Below are positions 42,909 through 51,869 of a DNA stretch of 64,000 bases, piece after piece. The position numbers and the translations under genes were made by a program. Position 1 is the stretch's first letter, and the number at the start of each line of letters is the position of its first letter. The notes beneath the pieces are model-generated. The model was not told the origin of the DNA, did no database searches, and saw only the letters and a program-made list of their open reading frames with translations. The stretch is from Thermodesulfovibrio sp. (GTDB lineage: Bacteria; Nitrospirota; Thermodesulfovibrionia; Thermodesulfovibrionales; Thermodesulfovibrionaceae). The stretch spans positions 1 through 64,000 of the forward strand of contig JANXBK010000003.1 of assembly GCA_025057595.1 (NCBI GenBank), read 5' to 3'.

Positions 42909-44126
42909 TTATATCCACTCGCGCCTATTCCCCATAACTTGAATTCTCCTAGGTAAAATTTTAAGAAAAATAATAGCACCAATAAAACAAATAAAGGCAT
43001 AAAATATAAGTACATTCTTTACTCCAAAATAATCTACTAGTACTCCAGTCAGTAGATTTCCTAGTGGTGTAAATCCAAGAAAAACAAAACCGAAAAAGCT
43101 CATTACCCTACCTCTCATTCTCATCTCAGTTGACTGTTGAATATAACTGTTACTGATTGTAAAAAAGTTTACAAATGTAAAACCAAGCAAAAAAGAGAAA
43201 AACATAGTTAAATAAGTTTTATCAGAAAAGGCGATTCCAAGAAGTCCTATTGGGAAAAACATAGATGCCCAAAATATATGTCTCGTCTTTTCCTTTATAT
43301 CTCTTCTTATTGCGATTAATACTCCTGCAAAAAGTGCTCCTGCTCCAATACAAGATACAATACTTCCATATCCTTCAGCGCCTGTTTTAAGAATCTCTCC
43401 AGCAATCAGAGGAAGAATCGTTGAAAAGGAGATGCCAAACAGGGTAAATATACCTATTGAGCAAATAATATAAAATATTTGAGAGTTTTTAAAGAGAAAA
43501 TAAAATCCTTCCTTTAGAAAAACTTTGAAGGATTCATTCGTTTGAATTTGAAAATCTGGATTTTTAATAGTCAAAAGAATTAGAATGAGAGGTAAAAAAC
43601 TTAATGCATTCAGATAAAAACAAGTATAAAAATTAAGATGAGTCACTATAACTCCTGCTAAAAGGGGTCCTATCATTCTTGCCACATTAAAAGAGATCGA
43701 CTGCATAGCAATTGCTGAGGTTATCATTTCTTTTGATACAATCTCAGTAATAAATGTTTGTCTTGCTGGCATATCAAAAGCTGTAGCTGTACCAAGAACT
43801 AAAGAGGCGAAAGCAATATGCCATATGTTTATTAAGTTTAGATGAATTAAGATACCAATAATTATCGCAGGTATCAAAGAAAGTATTTGTGTCATAATTA
43901 AGATATTCTTTCTTGGATACCTATCTGCAACAACACCACCAAAGATGGTCAAAAGTAAGGTTGGAAAAGAAGACAAAAAAGATATAAAACCGAGATAAAA
44001 GGCAGATTTTGTTAAGATGTAAACAAGCCAACTTTGAGCTATATGCTGCATCCATGTTCCACTTAGGGAGATTAATTGTCCTATCCAGTAGGCACGAAAC
44101 TCTTTGACTTTTAACGGATGTGTCAT
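42909..44126 (-). CDS. MFS transporter (EntS/MFS_3-like)
   Basis: A 405-aa major facilitator with about 12 membrane helices. The opening FRAYWIGQLISLSGTWMQHIAQSWLVYILT and the loop GGVVADRYPRKNILIMTQ are typical of the MFS_3 group, which includes the enterobactin exporter EntS and many efflux proteins. The substrate is unknown. Its stop codon lies within the tRNA-like repeat at 42911. It is divergent from the yceD-rpmF operon. Confidence 0.9.
   Translation of the reverse strand: MTHPLKVKEFRAYWIGQLISLSGTWMQHIAQSWLVYILTKSAFYLGFISFLSSFPTLLLTIFGGVVADRYPRKNILIMTQILSLIPAIIIGILIHLNLINIWHIAFASLVLGTATAFDMPARQTFITEIVSKEMITSAIAMQSISFNVARMIGPLLAGVIVTHLNFYTCFYLNALSFLPLILILLTIKNPDFQIQTNESFKVFLKEGFYFLFKNSQIFYIICSIGIFTLFGISFSTILPLIAGEILKTGAEGYGSIVSCIGAGALFAGVLIAIRRDIKEKTRHIFWASMFFPIGLLGIAFSDKTYLTMFFSFLLGFTFVNFFTISNSYIQQSTEMRMRGRVMSFFGFVFLGFTPLGNLLTGVLVDYFGVKNVLIFYAFICFIGAIIFLKILPRRIQVMGNRREWI
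42911..42925. repeat. att-like imperfect repeat of tRNA-Pro 3' end
   Basis: ATATCCACTCGCGCC matches the tRNA-Pro 3' region at 41833 with two mismatches, in the same orientation. It coincides with the last codons of the MFS gene (C-terminus GNRREWI), so the recombination could have reshaped that C-terminus. Chance similarity cannot be excluded. Confidence 0.45.
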
Positions 44127-44180
44127 TTTTTATTTTACAAAGTAGCAACTATTTTTGTTAAAATATTTTTTGTATTTTTA

Positions 44181-44186
44181 TATAAT
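44181..44186 (+). promoter_or_regulatory. -10 element of the yceD-rpmF-plsX-fabH operon
   Basis: TATAAT lies 22 bp before the yceD ATG, with GAGAGGT as RBS in between. The -35 is poor; TTGTTA at 44155 is 20 bp away. Confidence 0.4.
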
Positions 44187-44207
44187 ACATTTTGAGAGGT
44201 TTAAAAG

Positions 44208-44726
44208 ATGAAAATTCAGGTCTTTGAAATTCCACAGGAAGGCATTAATTTAGAGTTGGAGGAGACTCCCTATTTAGATAACATAAAAGTTACTAAACCC
44301 TTTAGAGCAATCTTACACATAGAAAAAAAAGGCTTAGAGGTTTTTATTAAAGGAATTGTCAGCGGAGAAATTGAACTTCAATGCAGTAGATGTCTGAAGG
44401 AGTTCAAAATGCCAATAAAGACGACTGTGGAGATAAGCTATCATCCATTGGAAGAATTAAAGAAAGAAGAACTTATTGAGCTTAAAAGTGATGAGATGGA
44501 AGTTGATTTTTATAGAGATGGTGTAATTGATACTGAAAATATTATTAGAGATCAGATTTTCTTAAGTATTCCGATGAAACCCTTATGTTCTGAAGAATGC
44601 AAAGGAATATGTCCTTTATGTGGAGTAAATTTAAATGAAGAGAACTGCTACTGTAGCAGCAGAGAAATAGATCCAAGACTTGCTATTTTACAAACACTTT
44701 TAAGGAGGATAAAGACAAATGGCTAA
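44208..44726 (+). CDS. yceD: YceD/DUF177 family protein
   Basis: A 172-aa YceD-family protein, implicated in 23S rRNA accumulation and nearly always encoded before rpmF, as here. The central CSRCLKEF motif and a C-terminal cysteine cluster (CSEECKGICPLCGVNLNEENCYC) suggest bound zinc. The end of the gene overlaps the rpmF start by 8 bp. It begins the classical rpmF-plsX-fabH operon linking ribosome and membrane lipid synthesis. Confidence 0.92.
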   Translation: MKIQVFEIPQEGINLELEETPYLDNIKVTKPFRAILHIEKKGLEVFIKGIVSGEIELQCSRCLKEFKMPIKTTVEISYHPLEELKKEELIELKSDEMEVDFYRDGVIDTENIIRDQIFLSIPMKPLCSEECKGICPLCGVNLNEENCYCSSREIDPRLAILQTLLRRIKTNG

Positions 44727-44898
44727 CCCAAGACACAGACATACTCCTTCAAGAAGAGACAAAAGAAGAGCTAATTGGAAGATTATACCACCTACTGTTG
44801 TGTTGTGTTCTGAGTGTAAAGAGCCTAAACTTCCTCATAGAGTATGCCCTAACTGTGGCTCCTATAAAGGTAGAAAACTATTGAAAGTGGAAGAATAG
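44719..44898 (+). CDS. rpmF: 50S ribosomal protein L32
   Basis: A 59-aa L32. The N-terminal MANPRHRHTPSRRDKRRA is diagnostic (MAxPKxKxSxxRRxxRRA in relatives), and the zinc-binding form CSECKEPKLPHRVCPNCG is kept, so it is a C+ L32 needing zinc. TAAGGAGGAT lies upstream of the ATG within yceD. Confidence 0.97.
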   Translation: MANPRHRHTPSRRDKRRANWKIIPPTVVLCSECKEPKLPHRVCPNCGSYKGRKLLKVEE

Positions 44899-44901
44899 AA
44901 A

Positions 44902-45942
44902 GTGTTAAAGATCGCAGTAGATGCGATGGGGGGTGATTTTGCCCCAGAAGTTAATGTTTTTGGTGCATTAGAAGCAGTAGCTGATCAAGAAGTTGAAGTT
45001 ATCTTAGTAGGGAATGAATCTAAGATTAAAGAGTTTTTAAAAGAAAAAAATCCCCCGAAGGGCTCGATATCTATTCTTCATACAGAAGACTACATCGCAA
45101 TGAATGAAACAGTATCATCAGCAATTAGAAAACGTAACTCTTCTATGAGAAAAGCTATAGAGCTTGTTAAAGAAGAAAAAGCTCATGCTGTTATAAGTGC
45201 TGGTCATTCTGGTGCAATGATGGCTTTAAGTTTTTTATTACTCGGTAAAATTCCAAATGTTGACCGTCCAGCAATAGCTACAGTTATGCCAAGTCTAAAA
45301 GGACATTTTATTCTCTTAGATGTTGGAGCAAATGTAGACTGTAAAGCTGAGCATCTATTCCAATTTGCACTAATGGGTGATGCTTATTATAGAGCACTTT
45401 TTAATTCTCAATCACCCAAAATAGCGCTTTTAAGTATAGGTGAAGAGGATACTAAAGGTAATGAAGTAACTCGAGAGGCTTTTAGACTACTTCAATCAGA
45501 AAAAAAATTAAACTTTATTGGAAATATTGAAGGAAAAGATTTATTTTTTGGTTCTGCAGATGTAGTTGTCTGTGATGGTTTTGTGGGAAATATAGTGTTA
45601 AAAGTTGGTGAAGGATTGGCAGAAGCATTGATGAAGATGCTAAAACTTGAGATCGCAAATCTGGTTACAGGAAGAGTGGGTTATTTAATGATTAAGCCTG
45701 CTGTGAAGAGTTTCAGAAAAAAGATAGACTACTCAGAGTACGGAGGAGCACTACTTTTAGGTATTAATGGAACAAGTATCATATGTCATGGAAGATCTTC
45801 AGCAAAAGCAATAAAAAATGCAATAAAACTAGCAACTGAGATGGTAAAAAAAGAGATATCCAAAAGGATTGCTCAAGTCATAAAGAGCAAGGAGGAGTCT
45901 AATGAAAGTCAGAATTCTGTCAACAGGCTCTTATGTACCTGA
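44902..45942 (+). CDS. plsX: phosphate acyltransferase PlsX
   Basis: A 346-aa peripheral membrane enzyme that makes acyl-phosphate from acyl-ACP for phospholipid synthesis. The motifs IAVDAMGGDFAPEVNV, ISAGHSGAMMALS, LLDVGANVDCK and VVCDGFVGNIVLKVGEG are all present. The start is GTG at 44902, three bases after rpmF. The C-terminal 13 codons overlap the fabH start (41 bp), implying coupled translation. Confidence 0.95.
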   Translation: MLKIAVDAMGGDFAPEVNVFGALEAVADQEVEVILVGNESKIKEFLKEKNPPKGSISILHTEDYIAMNETVSSAIRKRNSSMRKAIELVKEEKAHAVISAGHSGAMMALSFLLLGKIPNVDRPAIATVMPSLKGHFILLDVGANVDCKAEHLFQFALMGDAYYRALFNSQSPKIALLSIGEEDTKGNEVTREAFRLLQSEKKLNFIGNIEGKDLFFGSADVVVCDGFVGNIVLKVGEGLAEALMKMLKLEIANLVTGRVGYLMIKPAVKSFRKKIDYSEYGGALLLGINGTSIICHGRSSAKAIKNAIKLATEMVKKEISKRIAQVIKSKEESNESQNSVNRLLCT

Positions 45943-46879
45943 AAAAGTTTTAACAAACTATGATCTTGAAAAAATGGTGGAAACATCTGATGAATGGATC
46001 ACTGAAAGAACAGGAATTAAAGAGAGAAGAATCGCTCTCCCAGAGCAAGCAACAAGTGACCTTGCCTATCATGCCTCTTTGAAAGCCTTAGAGAATGCTA
46101 AATTAGATCCCAAAGACATAGACCTTATAATTGTTGCAACAGCAACTCCTGATATGCTGATACCTGCTACAGCTTGTCTTGTTCAAATGAAACTTAAAGC
46201 TACAAATGCTGTAGCCTTTGATATAAATGCTGCCTGTTCAGGCTTTATTTTTGCTCTGGCTGTAGCAGAAAAATTTATAAAAACTGGAGCATCAAAAAAA
46301 GCATTAGTTATCGGAGCTGAGACTCTTTCAAGATTTACAGATTGGACTGACAGAACAACCTGTGTTTTGCTTGCAGATGGCGCAGGAGCTGTAGTGCTTG
46401 AAGGAAGTAGTGATGACTCAGGAATACTCTTAGTTGATATCTTTTCAGATGGAACTATGTGGGATTTTATTCACATGCCTGCTGGTGGTTCAAAGATACC
46501 CGCAAATGATGAGGCAATAAAACAAAGACTTAACTATATAAAAATGAAAGGAAATGACACATTTAAAATTGCTGTTAGAACTTTGGAGGAGGTTGTTGAA
46601 GAAACATTAAAGAAGTGTAGCATACCACCTGAGCAATTAGGTCTTCTTGTCCCCCATCAAGCAAACATAAGAATAATTCAAGCTATGGCTCAAAGACTCG
46701 GGCTTCCTATGGAAAAAGTTATGATAAATATTCATAAGTATGGTAACACCTCTGCAGCATCAATCCCTATCGCACTTGATGAGGCATTAAGAGAAGGGAG
46801 AGTTAGTCGTGGCGACTATTTACTACTTGCTGCCTTTGGAGCAGGACTAACTTGGGGTGCGGTATTAATTAAGTGGTAG
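45902..46879 (+). CDS. fabH: 3-oxoacyl-ACP synthase III
   Basis: A 325-aa initiating condensing enzyme of fatty acid synthesis. The catalytic triad is visible: Cys in NAACSGFIFAL (about 113), His in VPHQANIRI (about 248) and Asn in HKYGNTSAAS (about 278). It condenses acetyl- or branched acyl-CoA with malonyl-ACP; substrate chain type is not readable. GGAGG precedes the ATG inside plsX. It ends convergently against the DedA-like gene (11-bp overlap). Confidence 0.96.
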   Translation: MKVRILSTGSYVPEKVLTNYDLEKMVETSDEWITERTGIKERRIALPEQATSDLAYHASLKALENAKLDPKDIDLIIVATATPDMLIPATACLVQMKLKATNAVAFDINAACSGFIFALAVAEKFIKTGASKKALVIGAETLSRFTDWTDRTTCVLLADGAGAVVLEGSSDDSGILLVDIFSDGTMWDFIHMPAGGSKIPANDEAIKQRLNYIKMKGNDTFKIAVRTLEEVVEETLKKCSIPPEQLGLLVPHQANIRIIQAMAQRLGLPMEKVMINIHKYGNTSAASIPIALDEALREGRVSRGDYLLLAAFGAGLTWGAVLIKW

Positions 46880-47603
46880 TTTTATTATTTCTCCTCTGTT
46901 TATTTTTTTTGTAACGACTTAAATGCCAAATTCTAAGTAGTCTTTCTATCCTATCTTTAAAAAGCCATGCTACTATCATAACGATAATACCTATTGCGAC
47001 AAGATAGAGGAATTTTTCATACTCATGATGTCTAAGATAACTACCAGCTAAGGAAAGAAGGGCTGTTCCAAGAAGTCTTCCAACTCCTGCAATAACTGCA
47101 AACTCTAAAAGTGAAAGTTTGCTTAACCCAAGAAAATAACTTAAATAATCCTTAGGAAATCCAGGAATTAAAAAGCAAAAAAAAGCTATAAATGCTCCTT
47201 TATGATGCAGTAACCAGTCAAATCTATTTAGTATCGTGGGATCAACAACTTTTTCCACAAAAGGTCTTCCCAAAATTCTACCAAGAAGAAATGCAATAAT
47301 TGAACCAATTGTAAGTCCTATTGATGAAAGGATTATACCTCCTATGGTTCCATAAAGATATCCTCCAAGAATTCCTGTTACCTCTCCTGGAATTGGTGCA
47401 GCTACAACTTGAAAAGCCTGAAGAAGTATAAAGCCCAAGAAACCGAAAGGTCCGAGAGTTTGAATGAAATTTTTCAACTTCTCTTCATTTAGAAAAAACT
47501 CTATGAGCCCAAATTCATAGAGTAAAATTGTTAAAAAAATAATTATAGCTACCAAGACAAGAAATCTTGGTAGCATCTTTAAAATTATTTTATCTTTTGA
47601 CAC
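46869..47603 (-). CDS. TVP38/DedA-like membrane protein
   Basis: A 244-aa SNARE-associated/VTT-domain protein with about 5-6 hydrophobic segments. The core [49 protein letters not shown] and [18 protein letters not shown] match the TVP38/TMEM64 group, members of which are lipid scramblases or flippase-like. A basic C-terminal tail (KKNKQRRN) faces the cytoplasm. It overlaps the SPFH gene by 14 bp and both belong to one operon. Confidence 0.88.
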   Translation of the reverse strand: MSKDKIILKMLPRFLVLVAIIIFLTILLYEFGLIEFFLNEEKLKNFIQTLGPFGFLGFILLQAFQVVAAPIPGEVTGILGGYLYGTIGGIILSSIGLTIGSIIAFLLGRILGRPFVEKVVDPTILNRFDWLLHHKGAFIAFFCFLIPGFPKDYLSYFLGLSKLSLLEFAVIAGVGRLLGTALLSLAGSYLRHHEYEKFLYLVAIGIIVMIVAWLFKDRIERLLRIWHLSRYKKNKQRRNNKTTT

Positions 47604-48363
47604 GCGTAAAAATCTCCATAAATGGCGTGACTAAATCAATTGGAAGAGGGAAAAGAATCGTTGAATTTCTCTCAGATGCTATTTCTTTAAGGGTTTGCAA
47701 GTATCTTAATTGAAGTGCAGCTGGCTCTGAAGCGATAATTCTTGCTGCCTCTGTAAGCTTCTCTGCTGCCTGTAACTCTCCCTCTGCGTGGATAATTTTT
47801 GCCCTACGCTCTCTTTCTGCTTCAGCTTGTCTTGCCATCGCTCTTAACATTTCTTGCGGAAGATCAACATTTTTAATCTCAACTGCTGTAACTTTTATAC
47901 CCCAAGGCTCAGTTTGAGCATCAATAACTCTTTGAAGCTCAGCATTAATCTGTTCACGATTAGTGAGTAAATCTTGAAGTTCACTTTGCCCAAGAATACT
48001 CCTCAGAGTTGTTTGAGCAATCTGACTTGTAGCATAATAGAAATCCTCAACTGCTGTGACTGCTTTTATTGGATCAATCGGTCTAAAATATACAACTGCA
48101 TTAACCTTTACAGAGACATTATCCTTCGTAATAATATCTTGAGCAGGAACATCCATTGTAACAATACGTAAGCTTACTTTTACCATTTTGTCAATTACTG
48201 GCCAAATAAGAACTAAACCAGGTCCTTTAACAGGAATAACTCTGCCAAGTCTGAAAACAACACCTCTTTCATACTCTTTGAGGACTTTGATAGCACTACT
48301 TAGTATATAGATAGCCAAGAATATAATGACAATTATTGTTACAATTGACGTTTCAAAAAACAT
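47590..48363 (-). CDS. SPFH/stomatin-like membrane protein
   Basis: A 257-aa stomatin/prohibitin-family protein. An N-terminal helix (about 3-25) is followed by [35 protein letters not shown], the SPFH domain, and a coiled coil with [33 protein letters not shown]. It forms oligomeric membrane microdomain scaffolds. I chose ATG 48363, preceded by GGGGGG; the frame is open to 48399. The usual partner, an NfeD protease or adaptor, is not adjacent; a DedA-like gene takes that place. Confidence 0.92.
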   Translation of the reverse strand: MFFETSIVTIIVIIFLAIYILSSAIKVLKEYERGVVFRLGRVIPVKGPGLVLIWPVIDKMVKVSLRIVTMDVPAQDIITKDNVSVKVNAVVYFRPIDPIKAVTAVEDFYYATSQIAQTTLRSILGQSELQDLLTNREQINAELQRVIDAQTEPWGIKVTAVEIKNVDLPQEMLRAMARQAEAERERRAKIIHAEGELQAAEKLTEAARIIASEPAALQLRYLQTLKEIASERNSTILFPLPIDLVTPFMEIFTRVKR

Positions 48364-48492
48364 ATTTCCCCCCTTTAATTTTATAATAAATTTTAACACA
48401 CTTTTAAGTTAAACTAAAAATAGAGTTGATTTTTGTTGAATTTTCTCTTAAAAGAGATTTATTATTGAAGATAAACTTTAAAGAGAGAGACT

Positions 48493-49056
48493 ATGAAAAT
48501 TTTACTTAATAAAACTCCTCAATCACCAGAAGAAAGAAAAAAAATTATTACTGAAGTAATACAAAAGCAAGAGGAAGCTTTTATACAAAATATTGGTTAT
48601 ATACAAAGGATTATGATTACATATCTTCAACAACTCGGGTATAGTTTAAATAACGACATGGAGATAAATAAATGCTATGAAGTCGTAATCTCTGAAAAGG
48701 AAAAATTTTACACTTCTGTTGATATTTTAATTAAAATTGAAGATAAAATTATATTTGCTATAAAATGTACTCCTGCATCAATTGAGTCATGGGAAAGATT
48801 TATGATTGCCTTCTGTAGAGTTGTTGAACCCTATCAAATTCCCTTTGCAATGATTACAGATGGACAAAAAGGGGTAGTCATTGACGTTTTATCTCGTGAA
48901 GTAAAAGAAACTATGGAGATTCCTACTAAAGCGGAGCTTTTAAAAATTTTTACGAATTTGAAATTTATATCCTATGCTCCAGAAAAAATACATAAAGAAA
49001 AAAGAATACTGTATGCCTTTGATGCTATAAGATGTTGTCCAATTCATAGTATATGA
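48493..49056 (+). CDS. orphan HsdR N-terminal-like domain protein
   Basis: A 187-aa protein resembling the type I restriction enzyme R-subunit N-terminal domain (HSDR_N_2). It has VDILIKIEDKIIFAIKC, where the PD-(D/E)xK fold has D77, and the A89-I-K91 position has Ala instead of Glu, followed by QIPFAMITDGQKGVVIDV. The missing acidic residue suggests it no longer cuts DNA. No hsdM, hsdS or helicase part is nearby. It overlaps nadE by 4 bp and may be co-expressed with it. Function unknown. Confidence 0.72.
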   Translation: MKILLNKTPQSPEERKKIITEVIQKQEEAFIQNIGYIQRIMITYLQQLGYSLNNDMEINKCYEVVISEKEKFYTSVDILIKIEDKIIFAIKCTPASIESWERFMIAFCRVVEPYQIPFAMITDGQKGVVIDVLSREVKETMEIPTKAELLKIFTNLKFISYAPEKIHKEKRILYAFDAIRCCPIHSI

Positions 49057-50759
49057 GAAGTATAAGAATTGCACTTTGTCAAATAAATCCCACTGTAGGA
49101 GATATTGAAGGTAATACAGAAAAAATCTTTAGTTTTATTGAAAAGGCTAAGGCTAAAGATGCTCAAATAGTTGTTTTCCCAGAACTTGCTTTAACAGGTT
49201 ATACTCCTGAAGATTTACTTTTTTATCCTTCCTTTATAAACAAAACTCAAGAATCACTGAATGAAATTGTAAAAAGAGTTAAAGATTTTATAGTAATCTT
49301 AGGTATACCTGTAAAAAAAGAAGATTTATTTAATGGAGCAGTCTTACTTTGTCAAGAAAAGATCATTGATTTTTACTATAAGATTTATCTTCCAAATTAT
49401 AGTGTTTTTGATGAGATGAGATATTTTAAATCTGGAAAAAAACTTTCAATTTATGAGTATGACGGAATTTTATTTGGAGTTAATATATGTGAAGATATAT
49501 TTCATCCTTCACTTCCAAGCCTTATTCAAGCAGCCTATGGCGCAGAACTCATTGTAAACATAAGTGCTTCACCCTTTTATGTGGGAAAATATGAAAAAAA
49601 GCTTAGAATGCTTCAGACTCGTGCATATGATCTTGGAGTGTATATCGTCTATCTCAATATGGTTGGTGGTCAGGATGAAATAGTCTTTGATGGAAGAAGT
49701 GTTGTCATCTCTCCAAACGGTGAAATTCTTACAACTGGTAAAGCTTTTGAAGAAGATTTAATAGTAGTAACTCTTGATATGGAAGATGTTACAAGAGTAA
49801 GAATGAGAGAGCCAAAAATAAGATGGGAAGAAGTTTTTGAGCAACCTGAGATTATAAAAATTCCTTTAAAAAGAAAAGATCTAACTCATAAAGAAGAATT
49901 TGCCGGATCATTTATTAAACTTTCTGAAGAGGAAGAAATCTTTAAAGCCCTTGTTACTGGGCTAAAAGATTATGTTAAAAAAAATGGCTTCAGTGGAGTA
50001 TGTATTGGCTTAAGTGGAGGAATTGATTCTTCTACAGTTGCACTAATTGCTGTAGAAGCACTTGGCAAAGATAAAGTTAAAGGAGTTTTTATGCCTTCAA
50101 GATACACATCAAAGGAAAGCAGACAAGATGTTTATAAGCTTGTAGAAAATCTAGAAATTGAGCTTATTGAGATATCTATTGACGAGATTTTTGAGGAATA
50201 CCTTAAAAGACTCTCAGATATTTTTAAAGGCTTACCTGAAGATACAACAGAAGAAAACATTCAAAGTAGAATCCGTGGCAATCTTCTTATGGCTCTTTCA
50301 AATAAATTTGGCTGGCTTGTGGTTACAACAGGAAATAAATCAGAGATGTCAGTTGGTTATGCAACTCTTTATGGAGACATGGCAGGTGGATTTGGAGTTT
50401 TAAAAGATGTTTATAAAACACAAGTCTACAAGGTGGCCAGATATGCATCCTATGGAAGAATTCCTGAAAGAGTATTTATAAAACCGCCTTCTGCAGAACT
50501 TAAACCCAACCAAACTGATCAAGACACACTTCCACCTTATGAAGTACTTGATGAGATACTTAAACTGCACATTGAAAAATGTATGGGTGAAGAAGAAATA
50601 GTTGAGCAGGGATTTGACAAAGAAACTGTTAGGAAAGTCTTAAGGATGGTGAAAAAGGCTGAATTCAAACGAAGACAATCACCACCAGGAATAAAAATTT
50701 CCTCTGTTTCTCTTGGAAAAGACTGGAGATTTCCAATTACAAATAAATTTGGAGGATAA
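49053..50759 (+). CDS. nadE: glutamine-dependent NAD+ synthetase
   Basis: A 568-aa two-domain enzyme. The N-terminal nitrilase-like glutaminase (about 1-260) has Glu in FPELALTGYTPEDLLF, Lys in KIYLPNYSVFDE and Cys in GVNICEDIFHP. The C-terminal synthetase has the PP-loop GLSGGIDSSTVALIAVEALG and TTGNKSEMSVGYATLYGDMAGGF. It amidates nicotinic acid adenine dinucleotide with glutamine-derived ammonia and ATP. All catalytic residues are present. Confidence 0.97.
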   Translation: MRSIRIALCQINPTVGDIEGNTEKIFSFIEKAKAKDAQIVVFPELALTGYTPEDLLFYPSFINKTQESLNEIVKRVKDFIVILGIPVKKEDLFNGAVLLCQEKIIDFYYKIYLPNYSVFDEMRYFKSGKKLSIYEYDGILFGVNICEDIFHPSLPSLIQAAYGAELIVNISASPFYVGKYEKKLRMLQTRAYDLGVYIVYLNMVGGQDEIVFDGRSVVISPNGEILTTGKAFEEDLIVVTLDMEDVTRVRMREPKIRWEEVFEQPEIIKIPLKRKDLTHKEEFAGSFIKLSEEEEIFKALVTGLKDYVKKNGFSGVCIGLSGGIDSSTVALIAVEALGKDKVKGVFMPSRYTSKESRQDVYKLVENLEIELIEISIDEIFEEYLKRLSDIFKGLPEDTTEENIQSRIRGNLLMALSNKFGWLVVTTGNKSEMSVGYATLYGDMAGGFGVLKDVYKTQVYKVARYASYGRIPERVFIKPPSAELKPNQTDQDTLPPYEVLDEILKLHIEKCMGEEEIVEQGFDKETVRKVLRMVKKAEFKRRQSPPGIKISSVSLGKDWRFPITNKFGG

Positions 50760-50783
50760 ATTGGAAATTTACAGGAGGGCAAA

Positions 50784-51044
50784 ATGAATAAACTCTTAGT
50801 TAGCGTTGTCATTTTTTTATTTTCTACTTCTGCTTTTTCTATTGACAAATCCTTCAGTGAAACGCAGTCTCAAATTCAAGTAAGTAAAGACAAAGCACTT
50901 CAGTATGCAAAGCCTAAAAAACCTGTTAAAATAAAGCTTCATCGGGATAAAAAGGGAGAGTATAGCTGGGATATAACAGGTGAAAATGTTGATGAAATTA
51001 TTAAGACAGACAAACGTCTTAGACAGCTTCTTAAGGAGGAGTAA
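50784..51044 (+). CDS. small secreted hypothetical protein
   Basis: An 86-aa protein with a signal peptide (hydrophobic 5-16, cleavage after SAFS near 19). The mature 67 residues are lysine-rich, with KIKLHRDKKGEYSWDITGENVDEIIKTDKRLRQLL resembling short periplasmic proteins of unknown role. AGGAGG precedes the ATG. It lies 24 bp after nadE and ends directly before rsmI, so it is operonic. Confidence 0.75.
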   Translation: MNKLLVSVVIFLFSTSAFSIDKSFSETQSQIQVSKDKALQYAKPKKPVKIKLHRDKKGEYSWDITGENVDEIIKTDKRLRQLLKEE

Positions 51045-51869
51045 ATGCCTCAGGGCAGACTATACATTGTATCAACTCCTATTGGTAATCTTGAAGATAT
51101 AACCTTAAGAGCTCTCGATACTCTGAAAAAAGTAGACTATATTGCCTGTGAAGATACAGAACACAGTCTTAAGCTTCTTAATCATTATGGAATAAAAAAG
51201 CCTCTTATAAGTTACTGGTCTCAGAAAGAAAAAGTCAGGGCTGAAGAGATTATTCAAAAAATAAAATCAGGAAATAATGTAGCTCTAATTACTGATGCAG
51301 GAACACCTGGAATTTCAGACCCTGGAGCAGTTGTTATTAAAAGAGCGATTGAGGAAGATATTGAAGTTATTCCTATTCCTGGTCCTTCTGCTTTAACTGC
51401 AGCTTTAAGCATATCAGGACTTCCCTCAGATGAATTTACTTTTATTGGATTTTTACCTGTCAGGCAATCACAAAGAAGAAAAAAGCTTCTTGAGCTTAGT
51501 TCAGAAAGAAGAACTCTTGTATTTTATGAGGCACCTCATAGAATTATTCAAAGTCTTTATGATATGCTTGAAGTCTTAGGAGACAGATATGTTGCAGTTG
51601 CAAGAGAGCTTACAAAAATATATGAAGAAGTTGTAAGAGGAAGGCTTAAGGAAGTATTAGAAAAACTTGAAAACTCTAAAGTAGCCGGGGAGTATGTTAT
51701 AGTTTTAGAAGGTGCTTCAGAAAGTCAGACAAATTTAGATGAAGCAGTCAGAAAAGTAAAAGAGCTTATAAAAAAGGGTAAAGGAAGAAAAGAGGCAGTA
51801 AAAGTAGTGTCAGAGCTCTATGGAATCAGTAAAAGAGAGCTTTATGAAAAAAGTTTAAAGGAAATATGA
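51045..51869 (+). CDS. rsmI: 16S rRNA (cytidine-1402-2'-O) methyltransferase
   Basis: A 274-aa tetrapyrrole-methylase-fold enzyme. YIVSTPIGNLEDITLRALDTLKKVDYIACEDTEHSLKLL, LITDAGTPGISDPG, PIPGPSALTAALSISGLP and FYEAPHRI are diagnostic of RsmI. It methylates the ribose of C1402 in 16S rRNA near the P site. It follows the secreted protein with no gap and overlaps the dehydrogenase by 4 bp. Confidence 0.96.
   Translation: MPQGRLYIVSTPIGNLEDITLRALDTLKKVDYIACEDTEHSLKLLNHYGIKKPLISYWSQKEKVRAEEIIQKIKSGNNVALITDAGTPGISDPGAVVIKRAIEEDIEVIPIPGPSALTAALSISGLPSDEFTFIGFLPVRQSQRRKKLLELSSERRTLVFYEAPHRIIQSLYDMLEVLGDRYVAVARELTKIYEEVVRGRLKEVLEKLENSKVAGEYVIVLEGASESQTNLDEAVRKVKELIKKGKGRKEAVKVVSELYGISKRELYEKSLKEI

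Noticed and set aside
46880-46920. Terminator hairpin between fabH and the DedA-like gene
   Set aside because: The genes overlap by 11 bp and no GC-rich stem with a T-run is visible there.
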